A DNA stretch of 64,000 bases. Origin: Streptomyces qinzhouensis. Its GTDB lineage: Bacteria; Actinomycetota; Actinomycetes; Streptomycetales; Streptomycetaceae. A program made the translations under genes and the position numbers. The DNA is taken from contig NZ_CP042266.1 in NCBI RefSeq assembly GCF_007856155.1, positions 3,038,001-3,102,000 of the forward strand. Reading direction: 5' to 3'. Below the pieces are notes generated by a model that saw only the letters and a list, made by a program, of their open reading frames with translations, did not search any database and had not been told where the DNA came from. The stretch's first letter is position 1. Every line of letters starts with the position of its first letter. Below are positions 42,796 through 51,204 of this stretch, in pieces.

Positions 42796-43946
42796 CGCGG
42801 GGCTCCCCCGATCAGACGCTCCATCACCGGGGCCGTCTTCAGGGCCGAGCCGGTGAGGACGACGACCGTGGTCCGGCCCGGTTCGATCAGGCCCCGGCGG
42901 GCGAAGCCGGTGACCGCCGCCGCCGCGGTGGCGCTGGTGGGCTCCGCGTACAGGCCCTTCCGGGCCAGGCCCCGGACGGCCTCCTCGATGGCCTGTTCGG
43001 GGACGGCGAGCAGGTCCCCGCCCGAGGCGCGGATCGCGCGCAGCACTTCCGGGAGGCGTACGGGATGCCGGATCGCGGTGCCTTCGGCGATCGTCGGGGC
43101 CGTCTCGACGGGGACCTCGGTCTCCGCTCCGGCGCGGAAGGCCGCGTACAGCGGGGCGCAGTTGGCGGGCTGGGCCACCAGCAGGCGCGGCAGCCGGTCG
43201 ATGAGGCCCGCCGCCAGCAGTTCGCCGAAGCCGATCGCGCAGCCGAGGACGGTGCTGCCCGCGCCCGCGACGGTGACCACCTGGTCGGGGGCGCGGAAGC
43301 CCAGGTCCTCCCAGATCTCGTAGGCGAGGGTTTTGGTGCCCTGGAGGAAGAAGGGGTGCCAGTTGTGGCCCGCGTAGACCGCGCCGGCCTCGGCGCGGCG
43401 CAGCGCCTCGGCGGCGGTGGCGTCGCGGTCGCCGGGGATGCGTTCGATCTCGGCGCCGTACGCCCGGGCCTGGAGGATCTTGGCGGGTGAGGTGTGCTCG
43501 GGGACGAGGATCCGGGCCCGGATGCCCGCGGCGGCACAGTAGGCGGCGATGGACGAACCGCCGTTGCCGGAGCTGTCCTCGATGATCTCGGTGACGCCGT
43601 GGTGGGCGAGGTAGGAGACCATCAGGCTGGCGCCGCGGTCCTTGAAACTGCCGGTGGGGTTGGCCCATTCGGCCTTGTACAGGACCGGGACGCCTTCCCA
43701 TTCGCCGTCCAGGAGCGGGGTGCAGCCCTCCCCGAGGGTGACGGGTGCCAGGGGCAGCGGGAACGCGGCGCGGTAGCGCCAGAGGGAGCGGCGGGCGGTG
43801 TCCACGTCGACGGGGGCCGGGCCGGGCAGTGGGGTGACGGTCAGCGGCGCCCCGTCGTCGCCGCGCCAGCGGTGCGGGTCGGCGAGGGGGTAGCGGCGGC
43901 CCGAGCGTTCGTCGAGATAGGCGGGGGCGGGGCGGGCGGTCGTCAT
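42792..43946 (-). CDS. Threonine synthase-like PLP-dependent enzyme
   Basis: 384 residues, fold-type II PLP enzyme. Lys102 in NPTGSFKDRGA forms the Schiff base; the phosphate loop follows as SSGNGGSSIAAYCAAAG, and TVAGAGSTVLG and VVVLTGSALK complete the site. Layout and TPLL start resemble threonine synthase, yet the pairing with a PAS-HTH regulator suggests a catabolic or D-amino-acid role, such as a dehydratase or ammonia-lyase; this is inference. The ATG at 43946 has no ribosome site and lies next to the predicted transcription start, so a leaderless message is likely. Confidence 0.85.
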   Translation of the reverse strand: MTTARPAPAYLDERSGRRYPLADPHRWRGDDGAPLTVTPLPGPAPVDVDTARRSLWRYRAAFPLPLAPVTLGEGCTPLLDGEWEGVPVLYKAEWANPTGSFKDRGASLMVSYLAHHGVTEIIEDSSGNGGSSIAAYCAAAGIRARILVPEHTSPAKILQARAYGAEIERIPGDRDATAAEALRRAEAGAVYAGHNWHPFFLQGTKTLAYEIWEDLGFRAPDQVVTVAGAGSTVLGCAIGFGELLAAGLIDRLPRLLVAQPANCAPLYAAFRAGAETEVPVETAPTIAEGTAIRHPVRLPEVLRAIRASGGDLLAVPEQAIEEAVRGLARKGLYAEPTSATAAAAVTGFARRGLIEPGRTTVVVLTGSALKTAPVMERLIGGAPR

Positions 43947-43953
43947 GGTCGAC

Positions 43954-43982
43954 AGATTTTCCAGAACTGGACTGCCTGTCAA
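43954..43982 (-). promoter_or_regulatory. Promoter of the PLP enzyme-regulator operon (leaderless)
   Basis: On the minus strand TTGACA (43982-43977), 17 bases, AAATCT (43959-43954). The -35 box is perfect. The start of transcription would fall at about 43947, at the ATG itself. The small dyad CCAG-AA-CTGG (43961-43970) lies in the spacer and could be the regulator's site. Confidence 0.55.
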
Positions 43983-44107
43983 GACTTATCGGCGGCGGGG
44001 GAGGGGGCGGCGGGGCTTGTCGAGGGCGGGGGATACAGGGGGCCGCCGGGTCGGCGGACGACGGCTCCCTCGGGGCGGGCGGCACCACCCGGTGCGGCAG
44101 GCCGCCG

Positions 44108-45466
44108 TCAGCGGCCGATGACCCGGCCCCTGGCCTGCTTGAGGATTTCGCCGGGCGCGATGCCCAGGGACCGGTTCAGCCGGTTGCGCATGTGCTCGTA
44201 GACGTCGAGCGCCGCGACCCGCATGCCCGCCGCCGTCAGCGCCTCCATCAGCAGGGCGTGCGAGGACTCGTTGAAGTGGTCCTCCTCGCAGGCGCGGCGG
44301 GCCGCGACGATGGCCTCACGCGGCCTGCGGGCGTCCAGCGCCGCCCGGGCCAGGTCCTGGAGGTGGCCCGTGTGCTCCAGCATCAGCGACTGCTGGGCCT
44401 GGTGGTCGACGCACTCGGGCGGTATCCCCTCCAGCAGCCGGCCGCGCCACAGCGAGTGCGCGTGCTGGAGGTGGCGCAGCCTGCGCTGCGGGTCCGTGAG
44501 TTGCCGGGCCCGTTCCGTGGCATGGCGGAAGCGGGCGAGGTCGGTCGGCATCTCGCCGCCGGTGAGGACGTATCCCGAGGGCTGGGTGACCACGCCGAGG
44601 CCGCCGTCGGTGGCGTTCAGCAGCCAGGAGCGGAGCCGGTGGGCGCCGGTGTGCAGACACTGCCGGGCCTGCGCCGCCGTGCGGTCGGGCCAGAGGCGAT
44701 TGGCGAAGGTGTCGGCGTTCACCGGGTGCGGATGGGCCAGGGCCAGGCTGCCCAGCAGGGCGCGGACGACGGATCCGGAGGGTGCGGTCGGGCCGTCGGG
44801 GCCGAAGAGCACGACCGGGCCGAGGATGCCGACGCTGTGGACCGGCCCGGTCTCCTCCGGTTCGCCGGCGGGTTCCCCGGCGGTGTCCGCCGGGTCGGGG
44901 GCGGTGGACCGTTCGTAGGCGATGTGCCGTTCGTAGGCGGTGAGGGAGGCGGCCGGCTGGTATCGCGCGCCCGCCGGGTCGTAGGGGGCGGCGGTGGCGG
45001 GCGGGCCGGGGGCGGGGGCGGCGGACGGGTAGGGGGCCGAGGGCCCGTGCGGGACCGACGGCTGCTGGGAGTCGGCCGGTCCGTGCGCCCCGGACGACCC
45101 TGGCGCGGTGGCGGGACCGTGCAGGGCGGCCGGGCCCTGGGCCGTGGTCGTGGCCGTGGCCGGGCTGTGGGAGGTGGCCGGAATATGCGGGGCGCCCGGG
45201 CTGTGGGGGGCGGCCGGACCGCGGGATACGGACGGACTGTGGGGTACGGAGGGGCTGTGGGGTACGGACGGGCCGTTCGGGACCGGCGGGCCGTAGGGTG
45301 CCCTCGGGTCGTAGGAGGTCTTCGGACCGTACGGGCCCCGCTTCGCGCCCGCTCGCCCGCCCGCCACTGCCCGCTCCCCCGGCCAGGTCGGCGGCGCGTC
45401 GGCGATGGCCGGCCAACCGTGGCTCTGGTCGAGTAGCCCCGGATCTATGTCACCGGCTCTCTGCAT
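44108..45466 (-). CDS. SARP-type regulator (winged HTH + BTAD) with long low-complexity N-terminus
   Basis: 452 residues. The first 195 are Pro/Ser/His/Gly/Ala-rich with repeated PHSPSVPHSP-like units. Residues 205-300 (VGILGPVVLFGPDGPTAPSGSVVRALLGSLALAHPHPVNADTFANRLWPDRTAAQARQCLHTGAHRLRSWLL...GYVLTG) form the OmpR-like winged HTH. Residues 305-452 are the BTAD helical repeats, ending NRLNRSLGIAPGE. SARPs usually activate antibiotic clusters, but none is seen here. It starts 48 bases after selD on the same strand and may be co-transcribed with the sel genes. Confidence 0.83.
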   Translation of the reverse strand: MQRAGDIDPGLLDQSHGWPAIADAPPTWPGERAVAGGRAGAKRGPYGPKTSYDPRAPYGPPVPNGPSVPHSPSVPHSPSVSRGPAAPHSPGAPHIPATSHSPATATTTAQGPAALHGPATAPGSSGAHGPADSQQPSVPHGPSAPYPSAAPAPGPPATAAPYDPAGARYQPAASLTAYERHIAYERSTAPDPADTAGEPAGEPEETGPVHSVGILGPVVLFGPDGPTAPSGSVVRALLGSLALAHPHPVNADTFANRLWPDRTAAQARQCLHTGAHRLRSWLLNATDGGLGVVTQPSGYVLTGGEMPTDLARFRHATERARQLTDPQRRLRHLQHAHSLWRGRLLEGIPPECVDHQAQQSLMLEHTGHLQDLARAALDARRPREAIVAARRACEEDHFNESSHALLMEALTAAGMRVAALDVYEHMRNRLNRSLGIAPGEILKQARGRVIGR

Positions 45467-45513
45467 GATGGAACCCCGATTCGTCGATGGTCGGTGGCAC
45501 ATGGGTCCGGTGT

Positions 45514-46569
45514 TCAGCGGAGCAGGACGGTGCTGCCCCCGAAGGGGAGGACCTCTCCGATGACCGGATGACCTGGCAGCTCTCCGGCCAAAAGCAGACC
45601 GCCCGAGGTCTGGGCGTCGGCCAGCAGCAGTGCCGTGGTCTCGTCGGCCGCGGTGAGGTCGGCATGGGGCGCCACCCAGTCCAGATTGCGGCGGCTGCCA
45701 CCGCTGACGCTGCCCCGCGCGGCAGCCGTGCGGGCGGCCGCGAGGACCGGCACCCGGGCGGTGTCGATGGCGAGGGTCACCCCGGAGGCGCGGGCCACCC
45801 GGTGGGCGTGGCCGAGCAGTCCGAAGCCCGTGACATCCGTTCCGGCCCGGATTCCGGCGGCGACGGCGGCGGCCGACGCGTCCCTGTTGAGGGTGGTCAT
45901 CACCTCGACGGCCTCGGGGAACACCTCGCCGGTGGCCTTGTGGAGGGTGTTGAGGACCCCGACGCCCAGCGGTTTGGTCAGGGTCAGGGGCGTACCTGGG
46001 CGGGCCCGGTCCACAGTGATCAAGTGGTCGGGGTCGGCGGTTCCGGTCACCGCCATGCCGTACAGGGGTTCGGCGGCGTCGACGCTGTGACCGCCCGCGA
46101 CCGGGCAGCCCGCGGATCTGGCGGCGTCGAGACCGCCGCGCAGTACCTCACGGGCGAGCTCCATCGGCAGGGTCTCGCGCGGCCAGGCGAGGAGGTTGAC
46201 CGCCATGACGGGCGTGCCGCCCATCGCGTACACATCGGACAGGGCGTTGGTGGCGGCGATCCGGCCCCAGGTGTAGGGGTCGTCGGCGACCGGGGTGAAG
46301 AAGTCGGCGGTCGAGATGACGGCCAGGGGGCCGTCGACGCGGACGGCGGCCGCGTCGTCGCCGTGTTCCGGTCCGACGAGCAGGCCGGGGGTCCCACGTT
46401 CGGGGTAGGAGTGGCTGCCGGGGTGGGAACGGCCGTCGGCGGGCGCGCGTCCCGGGGTGGTCGGCGCCGCGTCGGTGAGGCCGTTGAGTAAGGTCTCCAA
46501 CTCGCCGGGCGGGATCTTGCAGGCGCAGCCGCCGCCCCGCCCGTACTGGGTCATCCGCAAGCCGTTCAC
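45514..46569 (-). CDS. selD: Selenide, water dikinase SelD
   Basis: 351 residues. SelD makes selenophosphate from selenide and ATP, the selenium donor for Sec-tRNA. The catalytic pair is Cys15 and Lys18 in LRMTQYGRGGGCACKI (E. coli Cys17/Lys20), so this SelD itself is a cysteine form. GDDAAAVRV (metal/ATP), TADFFTPVADDPYTWGRIAATNALSDVYAMGG and NLLAWP follow, all typical. The GTG start overlaps the TGA of selB (GTGA). Confidence 0.95.
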   Translation of the reverse strand: MNGLRMTQYGRGGGCACKIPPGELETLLNGLTDAAPTTPGRAPADGRSHPGSHSYPERGTPGLLVGPEHGDDAAAVRVDGPLAVISTADFFTPVADDPYTWGRIAATNALSDVYAMGGTPVMAVNLLAWPRETLPMELAREVLRGGLDAARSAGCPVAGGHSVDAAEPLYGMAVTGTADPDHLITVDRARPGTPLTLTKPLGVGVLNTLHKATGEVFPEAVEVMTTLNRDASAAAVAAGIRAGTDVTGFGLLGHAHRVARASGVTLAIDTARVPVLAAARTAAARGSVSGGSRRNLDWVAPHADLTAADETTALLLADAQTSGGLLLAGELPGHPVIGEVLPFGGSTVLLR

Positions 46570-48347
46570 GTGCTGTTCTCCCTTGTGGGGCCGTGGGTGG
46601 GGGACAGGGTGCGCCGATCGTCCGGGCCGCGCCGGGTGACTCCGGCGCGGTCGAGATGCTCGATAAGAGGGAGGGCAATCCGGCGGGGTACGTTCCACCG
46701 GATCCGCGCCTCCGAGACGGTGAACGGGTATTCGGCCAGGGGGGCGAGGGCGTCGGCCGCGCGCTCCGGTACTCCGGCGGCGACATGGACGGTCTCGGAG
46801 AGCCGGACGAGCCGCCCGGTCCCGACGGCCAGCGCCAGATCGCGGCGGCCGACGCCGAGCCCGGTCAGTTCGGCGGGGGTCGGGGCGAGGAACTCGCCCC
46901 GGCCGAGTCCGGCCTCCAGCGACTCCACGAGGGCGCGGGCGGCGGCCGGCAGCGGGTCGGCACGGTCGGCGGCGACGATCCGGCCCGCGCGCAGGGTCCG
47001 TTCCGGCGGCAGCAGCGCCGCCAGCAGGGCCCGGTCGGGCAGCCCGAGCCGCCGGATCAGGCCGTTCGCTTCGACGGGTTCGCCGTCGGCGGTGGCCTCG
47101 GTCACGGCGGCGGCGATCCGGCGGCGTTCGCCGGCCGAGACCAGCCAGTCGTCCGTGACGGGGGCGGCCGCCGAGCAGTCGACGCCGATCCGGCTCAGGG
47201 TGGCGGCGCGGACCAGGCCGCGGGCCTCGGTCTCGTACCCGAGATCGGGGGTGCCGGGGTGGGCGGCGAGGGCGTCGGCCCGCCGTCCGCCCGCGCGGCG
47301 CGGTCCGACGTACGGCGGCAAGGGGTCGAGGACGACGGCGCTGCCGACCACCCGGCGGTGCTCGGTGACGACCATCCGGTCACCGATCCGCAGCGGCAGC
47401 GGGCGGCCGAGGACGAGCCGGGCGGTGCCCCGGCCGAAGCGGCGGACCTCGGCGGGTACGGCGGCGGAGCCGATGTGCACGGTCAGCCGGGGCGGGACGC
47501 GGCGCAGTACGGCTCCGGCGAACCGGACGTCTGCGGTGCCGGTGAGGGTGTACGTCCCGGGTGCGCAGAGCGCCGTACCGCGCAGTCCGCCGCGCGGCGC
47601 CTCGCCCCTGAGGGCGACGGCCACCCGGGCGGGGCCGGTGGAGCGGCCGGTGGAGCGGCCCAGCTCCTCCAGGCCGCGCACGGTCAGGGGCGGCTCGCCG
47701 GGCGCGGTGTGCAGGACGTCGCCCTTGGCGAGGGTGCCCGCGCGCAGGGTGCCGGTGACCACGAGCCCGTGGCCGGGGCGGGTGAAGGCGCGGTCGGCCC
47801 AGAGGCGTACGGGCGCGTCGGTACGCGGCGCGGGCAGCCGGTCCCGTAAAGCGGCAATGGCGGTACGGAGTTCGTCGAGGCCCTGGCCGGTGCGGGCGCT
47901 GACGGCGACGGCGGGCAGCTCCGCGAGCCCGGTCCCGGCGAGCGCGGTCCGCGCCCGGGCGAGCGCGGGCCCGGGGTCGGCGAGGTCGCGGCGGGTGACG
48001 ACGAGCAGCCCGTCCCGTACCCCGAGGGCGTCGAGGGCGGCGGCGTGCTCCTGGGACTGGGGCATCCAGCCGCCGTCGGCCGCGACGGCGAACAGCACGG
48101 CGGGGACGGGTCCGGCGCCCGCGAGCATGGTGGCGAGGAAGCGTTCATGACCGGGGACGTCGACGAAGGCGACCCGGTCGTCGGGGAGGTCGGGGCCACC
48201 GGGGACCGTCGTCCAGACGAAGCCGAGGTCGATGCTGAGGCCCCGCCGCCGCTCCTCCTCCGTACGGTCGGGTTCCATTCCGGTCAGCGCGCGCAGCAGC
48301 GTCGACTTGCCGTGGTCGACATGGCCCGCGGTCGCCAGGACCATCAT
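46566..48347 (-). CDS. selB: Selenocysteine-specific elongation factor SelB
   Basis: 593 residues. SelB is an EF-Tu-like GTPase that delivers Sec-tRNA to UGA codons with a SECIS hairpin. G1 is ATAGHVDHGKSTLL at residues 5-18, G3 is DVPGHERF, and the G4 area is VVTRRDLAD. EF-Tu-like domains 2 and 3 follow, and the C-terminus has winged-helix modules (FTVSEARIRWNVPRRIALPLIEHLDRAGVTRR). The ATG at 48347 overlaps the selA stop (ATGA). Confidence 0.95.
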   Translation of the reverse strand: MMVLATAGHVDHGKSTLLRALTGMEPDRTEEERRRGLSIDLGFVWTTVPGGPDLPDDRVAFVDVPGHERFLATMLAGAGPVPAVLFAVAADGGWMPQSQEHAAALDALGVRDGLLVVTRRDLADPGPALARARTALAGTGLAELPAVAVSARTGQGLDELRTAIAALRDRLPAPRTDAPVRLWADRAFTRPGHGLVVTGTLRAGTLAKGDVLHTAPGEPPLTVRGLEELGRSTGRSTGPARVAVALRGEAPRGGLRGTALCAPGTYTLTGTADVRFAGAVLRRVPPRLTVHIGSAAVPAEVRRFGRGTARLVLGRPLPLRIGDRMVVTEHRRVVGSAVVLDPLPPYVGPRRAGGRRADALAAHPGTPDLGYETEARGLVRAATLSRIGVDCSAAAPVTDDWLVSAGERRRIAAAVTEATADGEPVEANGLIRRLGLPDRALLAALLPPERTLRAGRIVAADRADPLPAAARALVESLEAGLGRGEFLAPTPAELTGLGVGRRDLALAVGTGRLVRLSETVHVAAGVPERAADALAPLAEYPFTVSEARIRWNVPRRIALPLIEHLDRAGVTRRGPDDRRTLSPTHGPTRENST

Positions 48348-49885
48348 GGGGCGGCTCCCGGACCGCGCTCCCCGCCGGACCGCCGCTCCCACGCTTTGAG
48401 CACCGCCCGGGCCAGCACCTCGTCGTCCTCGTCGGGGACCGAGCGCAGATCGAGCAGGAGGCGGGACTTGTGGACCCGGGCCAGGACGGGGACGGGGACG
48501 GCGGTACGGAGCAGGGGCGCGAGGTCCGCGGGGAGCGTGACGGCCGCCGAGGGGAAGGTGACACCGGGCGCCCCGCCGCCGCCGACCACCGATTCGGCGG
48601 TTTCGGCGGTCGCGTCGACGCCCGCCGCGCGCAGCCGCCGGGTCAGTGACTCGGCGCGGGCGGTGAGTTCGGGCAGTGGCCGGTCGAGGGCGGCCGCCAG
48701 GGGGGAGACCGGGCCGCGCAGGGTGGCCTCCAGGGCGGCCAGGGTCAGCTTTCCGGTGCGCAGGGCGCGGGCCAGCGGATGGCGGCGCAGCTGTTCGACG
48801 AGTCCGGCGTCACCGAGGAGGAGTCCGGCCTGCGGTCCGCCGAGGAGTTTGTCGCCGCTCGCGGTGACCAGGGCGGCGCCCTGGGTCAGGGCCGTGGTGG
48901 CATCCGGTTCGGCGGGGAGCAGGGGGTGCGGGGTGAGCAGTCCGGAGCCGATGTCGACGACCAGGGGGCGGCCGAGCGCGGCGAGTCCGGCGATCGGCGG
49001 GGTGCTGACATAGCCGGTCATCGCGAAGTTGGAGGGGTGGACCTGGAGCAGGAAGGCGGTGTTGTCGCCGATGGCGCGGGCGTAGTCGTCGACCGTCGTT
49101 CGATTGGTCGTACCAACTTCCCGTAACCGGGCTCCGGTGCTCTCCAGCAGCTCCGGCAGCCGGAATCCGTCGCCGATCTCGACGAGTTCGCCCCGGCTCA
49201 CCACGATCTCCCGGCCCGTTCCGGCGAGCGCGGTCGCCGCCAGTACCAGGGCGGCGGCGTTGTTGTTGACCACATGAACGCCGCCCGCCGCGGGTACCGC
49301 GGCCCGCAGGGCGTCGAGCGCGCCACGGCCGCGCGGCCCCCGGCGGTTCTGTTCGAGGTCCAGTTCGAGATCGGAGGTGCCGGCGAGATGGGCCACCGCG
49401 TCGACCGCGGCCCGGGACAGGGGCGCCCGGCCGAGATTCGTGTGCACCAGCACACCCGTGGCGTTGACGACCCGGCGGTGCCGGGTGGGCGCGGGCGGCA
49501 GTCCGGCCACCACCTCGGCGACGGCGTCGGCGACGGTACGGAGGGGATCCGGCCGCCGGGCGGGGGGCGCGGTTCCGGGGGTCACGGCATCGGGGCGGTC
49601 GCGGCGGCCGGATCCCGGGGGCGTCGCGGCCCCGGCGGACGTACCGGCGTCATCGGCGGGCGTACGGGCGTCATCGGCGGGCGTACGGGCGTCATCGGCC
49701 GTGGCGGCGGGAACGGAGTCCGCCGCGGACTCCGCGACCCGCCGGGACCGTAAGGAACGCTGCACTTCGCGGGCGGCTTCGCGGGCTTCCGACGGGCCGA
49801 GGACCGCGACCGCGTCCCGCAGCCGCGGATCGTCCATGATTTCCCGCACCGACGGTATCCGCCCGGGGGCGCCGGTCTTCCTCAT
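48344..49885 (-). CDS. selA: L-seryl-tRNA(Sec) selenium transferase SelA
   Basis: 513 residues, PLP enzyme that turns Ser-tRNA(Sec) into Sec-tRNA(Sec). Residues 1-50 are the N-terminal domain (IPSVREIMDDPRL...ALGPSEAREAAREVQR). A linker (about 60-80) with the repeat DDARTPA follows. The PLP core holds RRVVNATGVLVHTNLGRAPLS, VNNNAAALVLA, VDIGSGLL and the PLP lysine in TASGDKLLGGPQAG. The ATG at 49885 gives MRKTGAPGRIPSV. It lies 54 bases after the tRNA-Sec gene on the same strand. Confidence 0.95.
   Translation of the reverse strand: MRKTGAPGRIPSVREIMDDPRLRDAVAVLGPSEAREAAREVQRSLRSRRVAESAADSVPAATADDARTPADDARTPADDAGTSAGAATPPGSGRRDRPDAVTPGTAPPARRPDPLRTVADAVAEVVAGLPPAPTRHRRVVNATGVLVHTNLGRAPLSRAAVDAVAHLAGTSDLELDLEQNRRGPRGRGALDALRAAVPAAGGVHVVNNNAAALVLAATALAGTGREIVVSRGELVEIGDGFRLPELLESTGARLREVGTTNRTTVDDYARAIGDNTAFLLQVHPSNFAMTGYVSTPPIAGLAALGRPLVVDIGSGLLTPHPLLPAEPDATTALTQGAALVTASGDKLLGGPQAGLLLGDAGLVEQLRRHPLARALRTGKLTLAALEATLRGPVSPLAAALDRPLPELTARAESLTRRLRAAGVDATAETAESVVGGGGAPGVTFPSAAVTLPADLAPLLRTAVPVPVLARVHKSRLLLDLRSVPDEDDEVLARAVLKAWERRSGGERGPGAAP
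49641..49703 (-). repeat. 21-bp tandem repeat in the selA linker
   Basis: Three copies (49641-49661, 49662-49682, 49683-49703) with only one or two differences. They code for the seven-residue unit DDARTPA between the N-terminal domain and the PLP core of SelA, so copy-number change keeps the frame. Confidence 0.9.
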
Positions 49886-49938
49886 CTCGCTCCTGACGCT
49901 GTCGCGGGCAGAGGCGCCGGCGTGCTGACGACTGGGAC

Positions 49939-50030
49939 GGAGGTGGACGGGAGTCGAACCCGCTGACGCGTAAGGGACAACGTCCACCGGTTTTGAAGAC
50001 CGGGACCGGCACCGGCCGGCGGACACCTCC
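49939..50030 (-). tRNA. selC: tRNA-Sec (anticodon UCA)
   Basis: A 92-base tRNA on the minus strand. The acceptor GGAGGTG pairs with CACCTCC (the eighth pair is a mismatch), the anticodon stem is CCGGT/ACCGG with loop CTTCAAA (anticodon TCA, at 49996-49994), there is a long variable arm (GACG...CGTC stem), and a T-arm with GGGTTCGACTCCCG. The anticodon reads UGA. The long arm and long acceptor are features of selenocysteine tRNA. It lies directly upstream of selA, selB and selD. Confidence 0.95.
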
Positions 50031-50499
50031 GGACAAGATCTTCCAAGCCGGGCTCTGCTCTGTCAACGAACGCAAAGGCTAAAAGCCGCACGTCAGGGGG
50101 GTGTAAGCGAACTGTCAGCGAACGGCGAGAGGTTCGCGGGACAGAAGCAAGCGGGGCGCGACCGGCTCTCAAGAGGCAGTACAGCGCCCGGGAAGGCGGA
50201 ACGCAGCACCCTCACAGCTCCCCCGCAGCAACTCCGCAGTGTCTTCGAAGCACTCTCACAGCGGCCCCGCAGCGGCCCGGCAGCCGAGGGCCAGCGGAGG
50301 TGCAGCGGGTGCGCAGAAGACCGTCAGAGAACGGACAGAAGCGGGACAGAAGGGCCTTCTACGGTTCTTCCGGGCGCACTTCCCAGGACCCCCAGGACCC
50401 TCACGGGCTCTCATAGGTCCATGGCGCGGTGTGCCCGGAACAGGCCGTACGTCCATGGGCCGGGAGTGTCCCGGCCCGGCTCCGAGTACTGGAGGTCTC
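50031..50499. other. Intergenic region between tRNA-Sec and the six-cysteine protein operon
   Basis: There is no supported gene. It should contain the tRNA-Sec promoter (minus) and the promoter of the plus-strand operon. Short direct repeats are visible: AGCGAACKGYC-like at 50107-50130 and CYCACAGC / CCGCAGC copies at 50210-50285. I could not identify clear -35/-10 pairs. Confidence 0.5.
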
Positions 50500-51201
50500 A
50501 TGCAGGCCACGTTGCAGACCGCGAAGGCCCTGGCGCCCAACGGGCGCTGGGTGTCCTTCGCCTGCCGCGCCCGCTCCGTGCAGGAGGACTGGTTCTGGCA
50601 CTTCCGCCTCACCGGTCCGTCCCTCGGTGTCGGCATCAGTATCACCGACCGCGGCTACCCGGCCGGACTGATCGAGCTCCACAAGTCCCGGGTGGTGCAG
50701 GAAGTCACCTACAACGGACGGCCGCTCCAGTTGCTGGCCAATGCCGACAGCAGCGGCTGGCAGGGCATCTGGTCCGGCCCCCACCACTGCCTGATCATGG
50801 AGTTCTCGGGCAGCAAGGTCGACGCGGGCGCGGTCACCCAGGTCCTCGACCGGCTCACCCTCACCGACACCCGGGCCGGTCTCGTCGTCAAGCCCAGGAA
50901 CCGCGATCTGCGGGCCTGGAGCATGTACGGGGTCAAGTTCACCTCCGGCGGCTCGGTCACCATCTACCCGGCCGACGAAGCGGCCCAGCTGGTGCCGGAG
51001 AGCACCGGCAAGTCCGTGGAGAACGGCCAGGTGTGGGTCAAGACCATGGGCATCGCCGGGGTGACCCGGGGCCGCAAGTACCTCCACTCCGGGGCGAAGG
51101 CGGTCTGCCTCGTCGACGACGACGCCTCCGCCGGTATCGGGGTCTCCTCGGCCGACCAGGAGGAGCTGCTCCAGTCGCTCGACGTGCGCTGGGGGGCGTG
51201 A
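50500..51201 (+). CDS. Hypothetical protein, first gene of a redox-maturation-like operon
   Basis: 233 residues, without signal peptide or membrane segment. It has many beta-type stretches and Trp (RWVSFACRARSVQEDWFWHFRLTGP, DSSGWQGIWSGPHHCLIMEFSG, AWSMYGVKFTSGGSVTIYP). I do not recognise the family. GGAGGT lies 4 bases before the ATG at 50500. It is 3 bases from the next gene, which codes for a membrane thioredoxin-like protein, so it belongs to the same transcription unit. It could be a cytosolic partner or a large subunit of the system; no function can be given. Confidence 0.7.
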   Translation: MQATLQTAKALAPNGRWVSFACRARSVQEDWFWHFRLTGPSLGVGISITDRGYPAGLIELHKSRVVQEVTYNGRPLQLLANADSSGWQGIWSGPHHCLIMEFSGSKVDAGAVTQVLDRLTLTDTRAGLVVKPRNRDLRAWSMYGVKFTSGGSVTIYPADEAAQLVPESTGKSVENGQVWVKTMGIAGVTRGRKYLHSGAKAVCLVDDDASAGIGVSSADQEELLQSLDVRWGA

Positions 51202-51204
51202 CGG

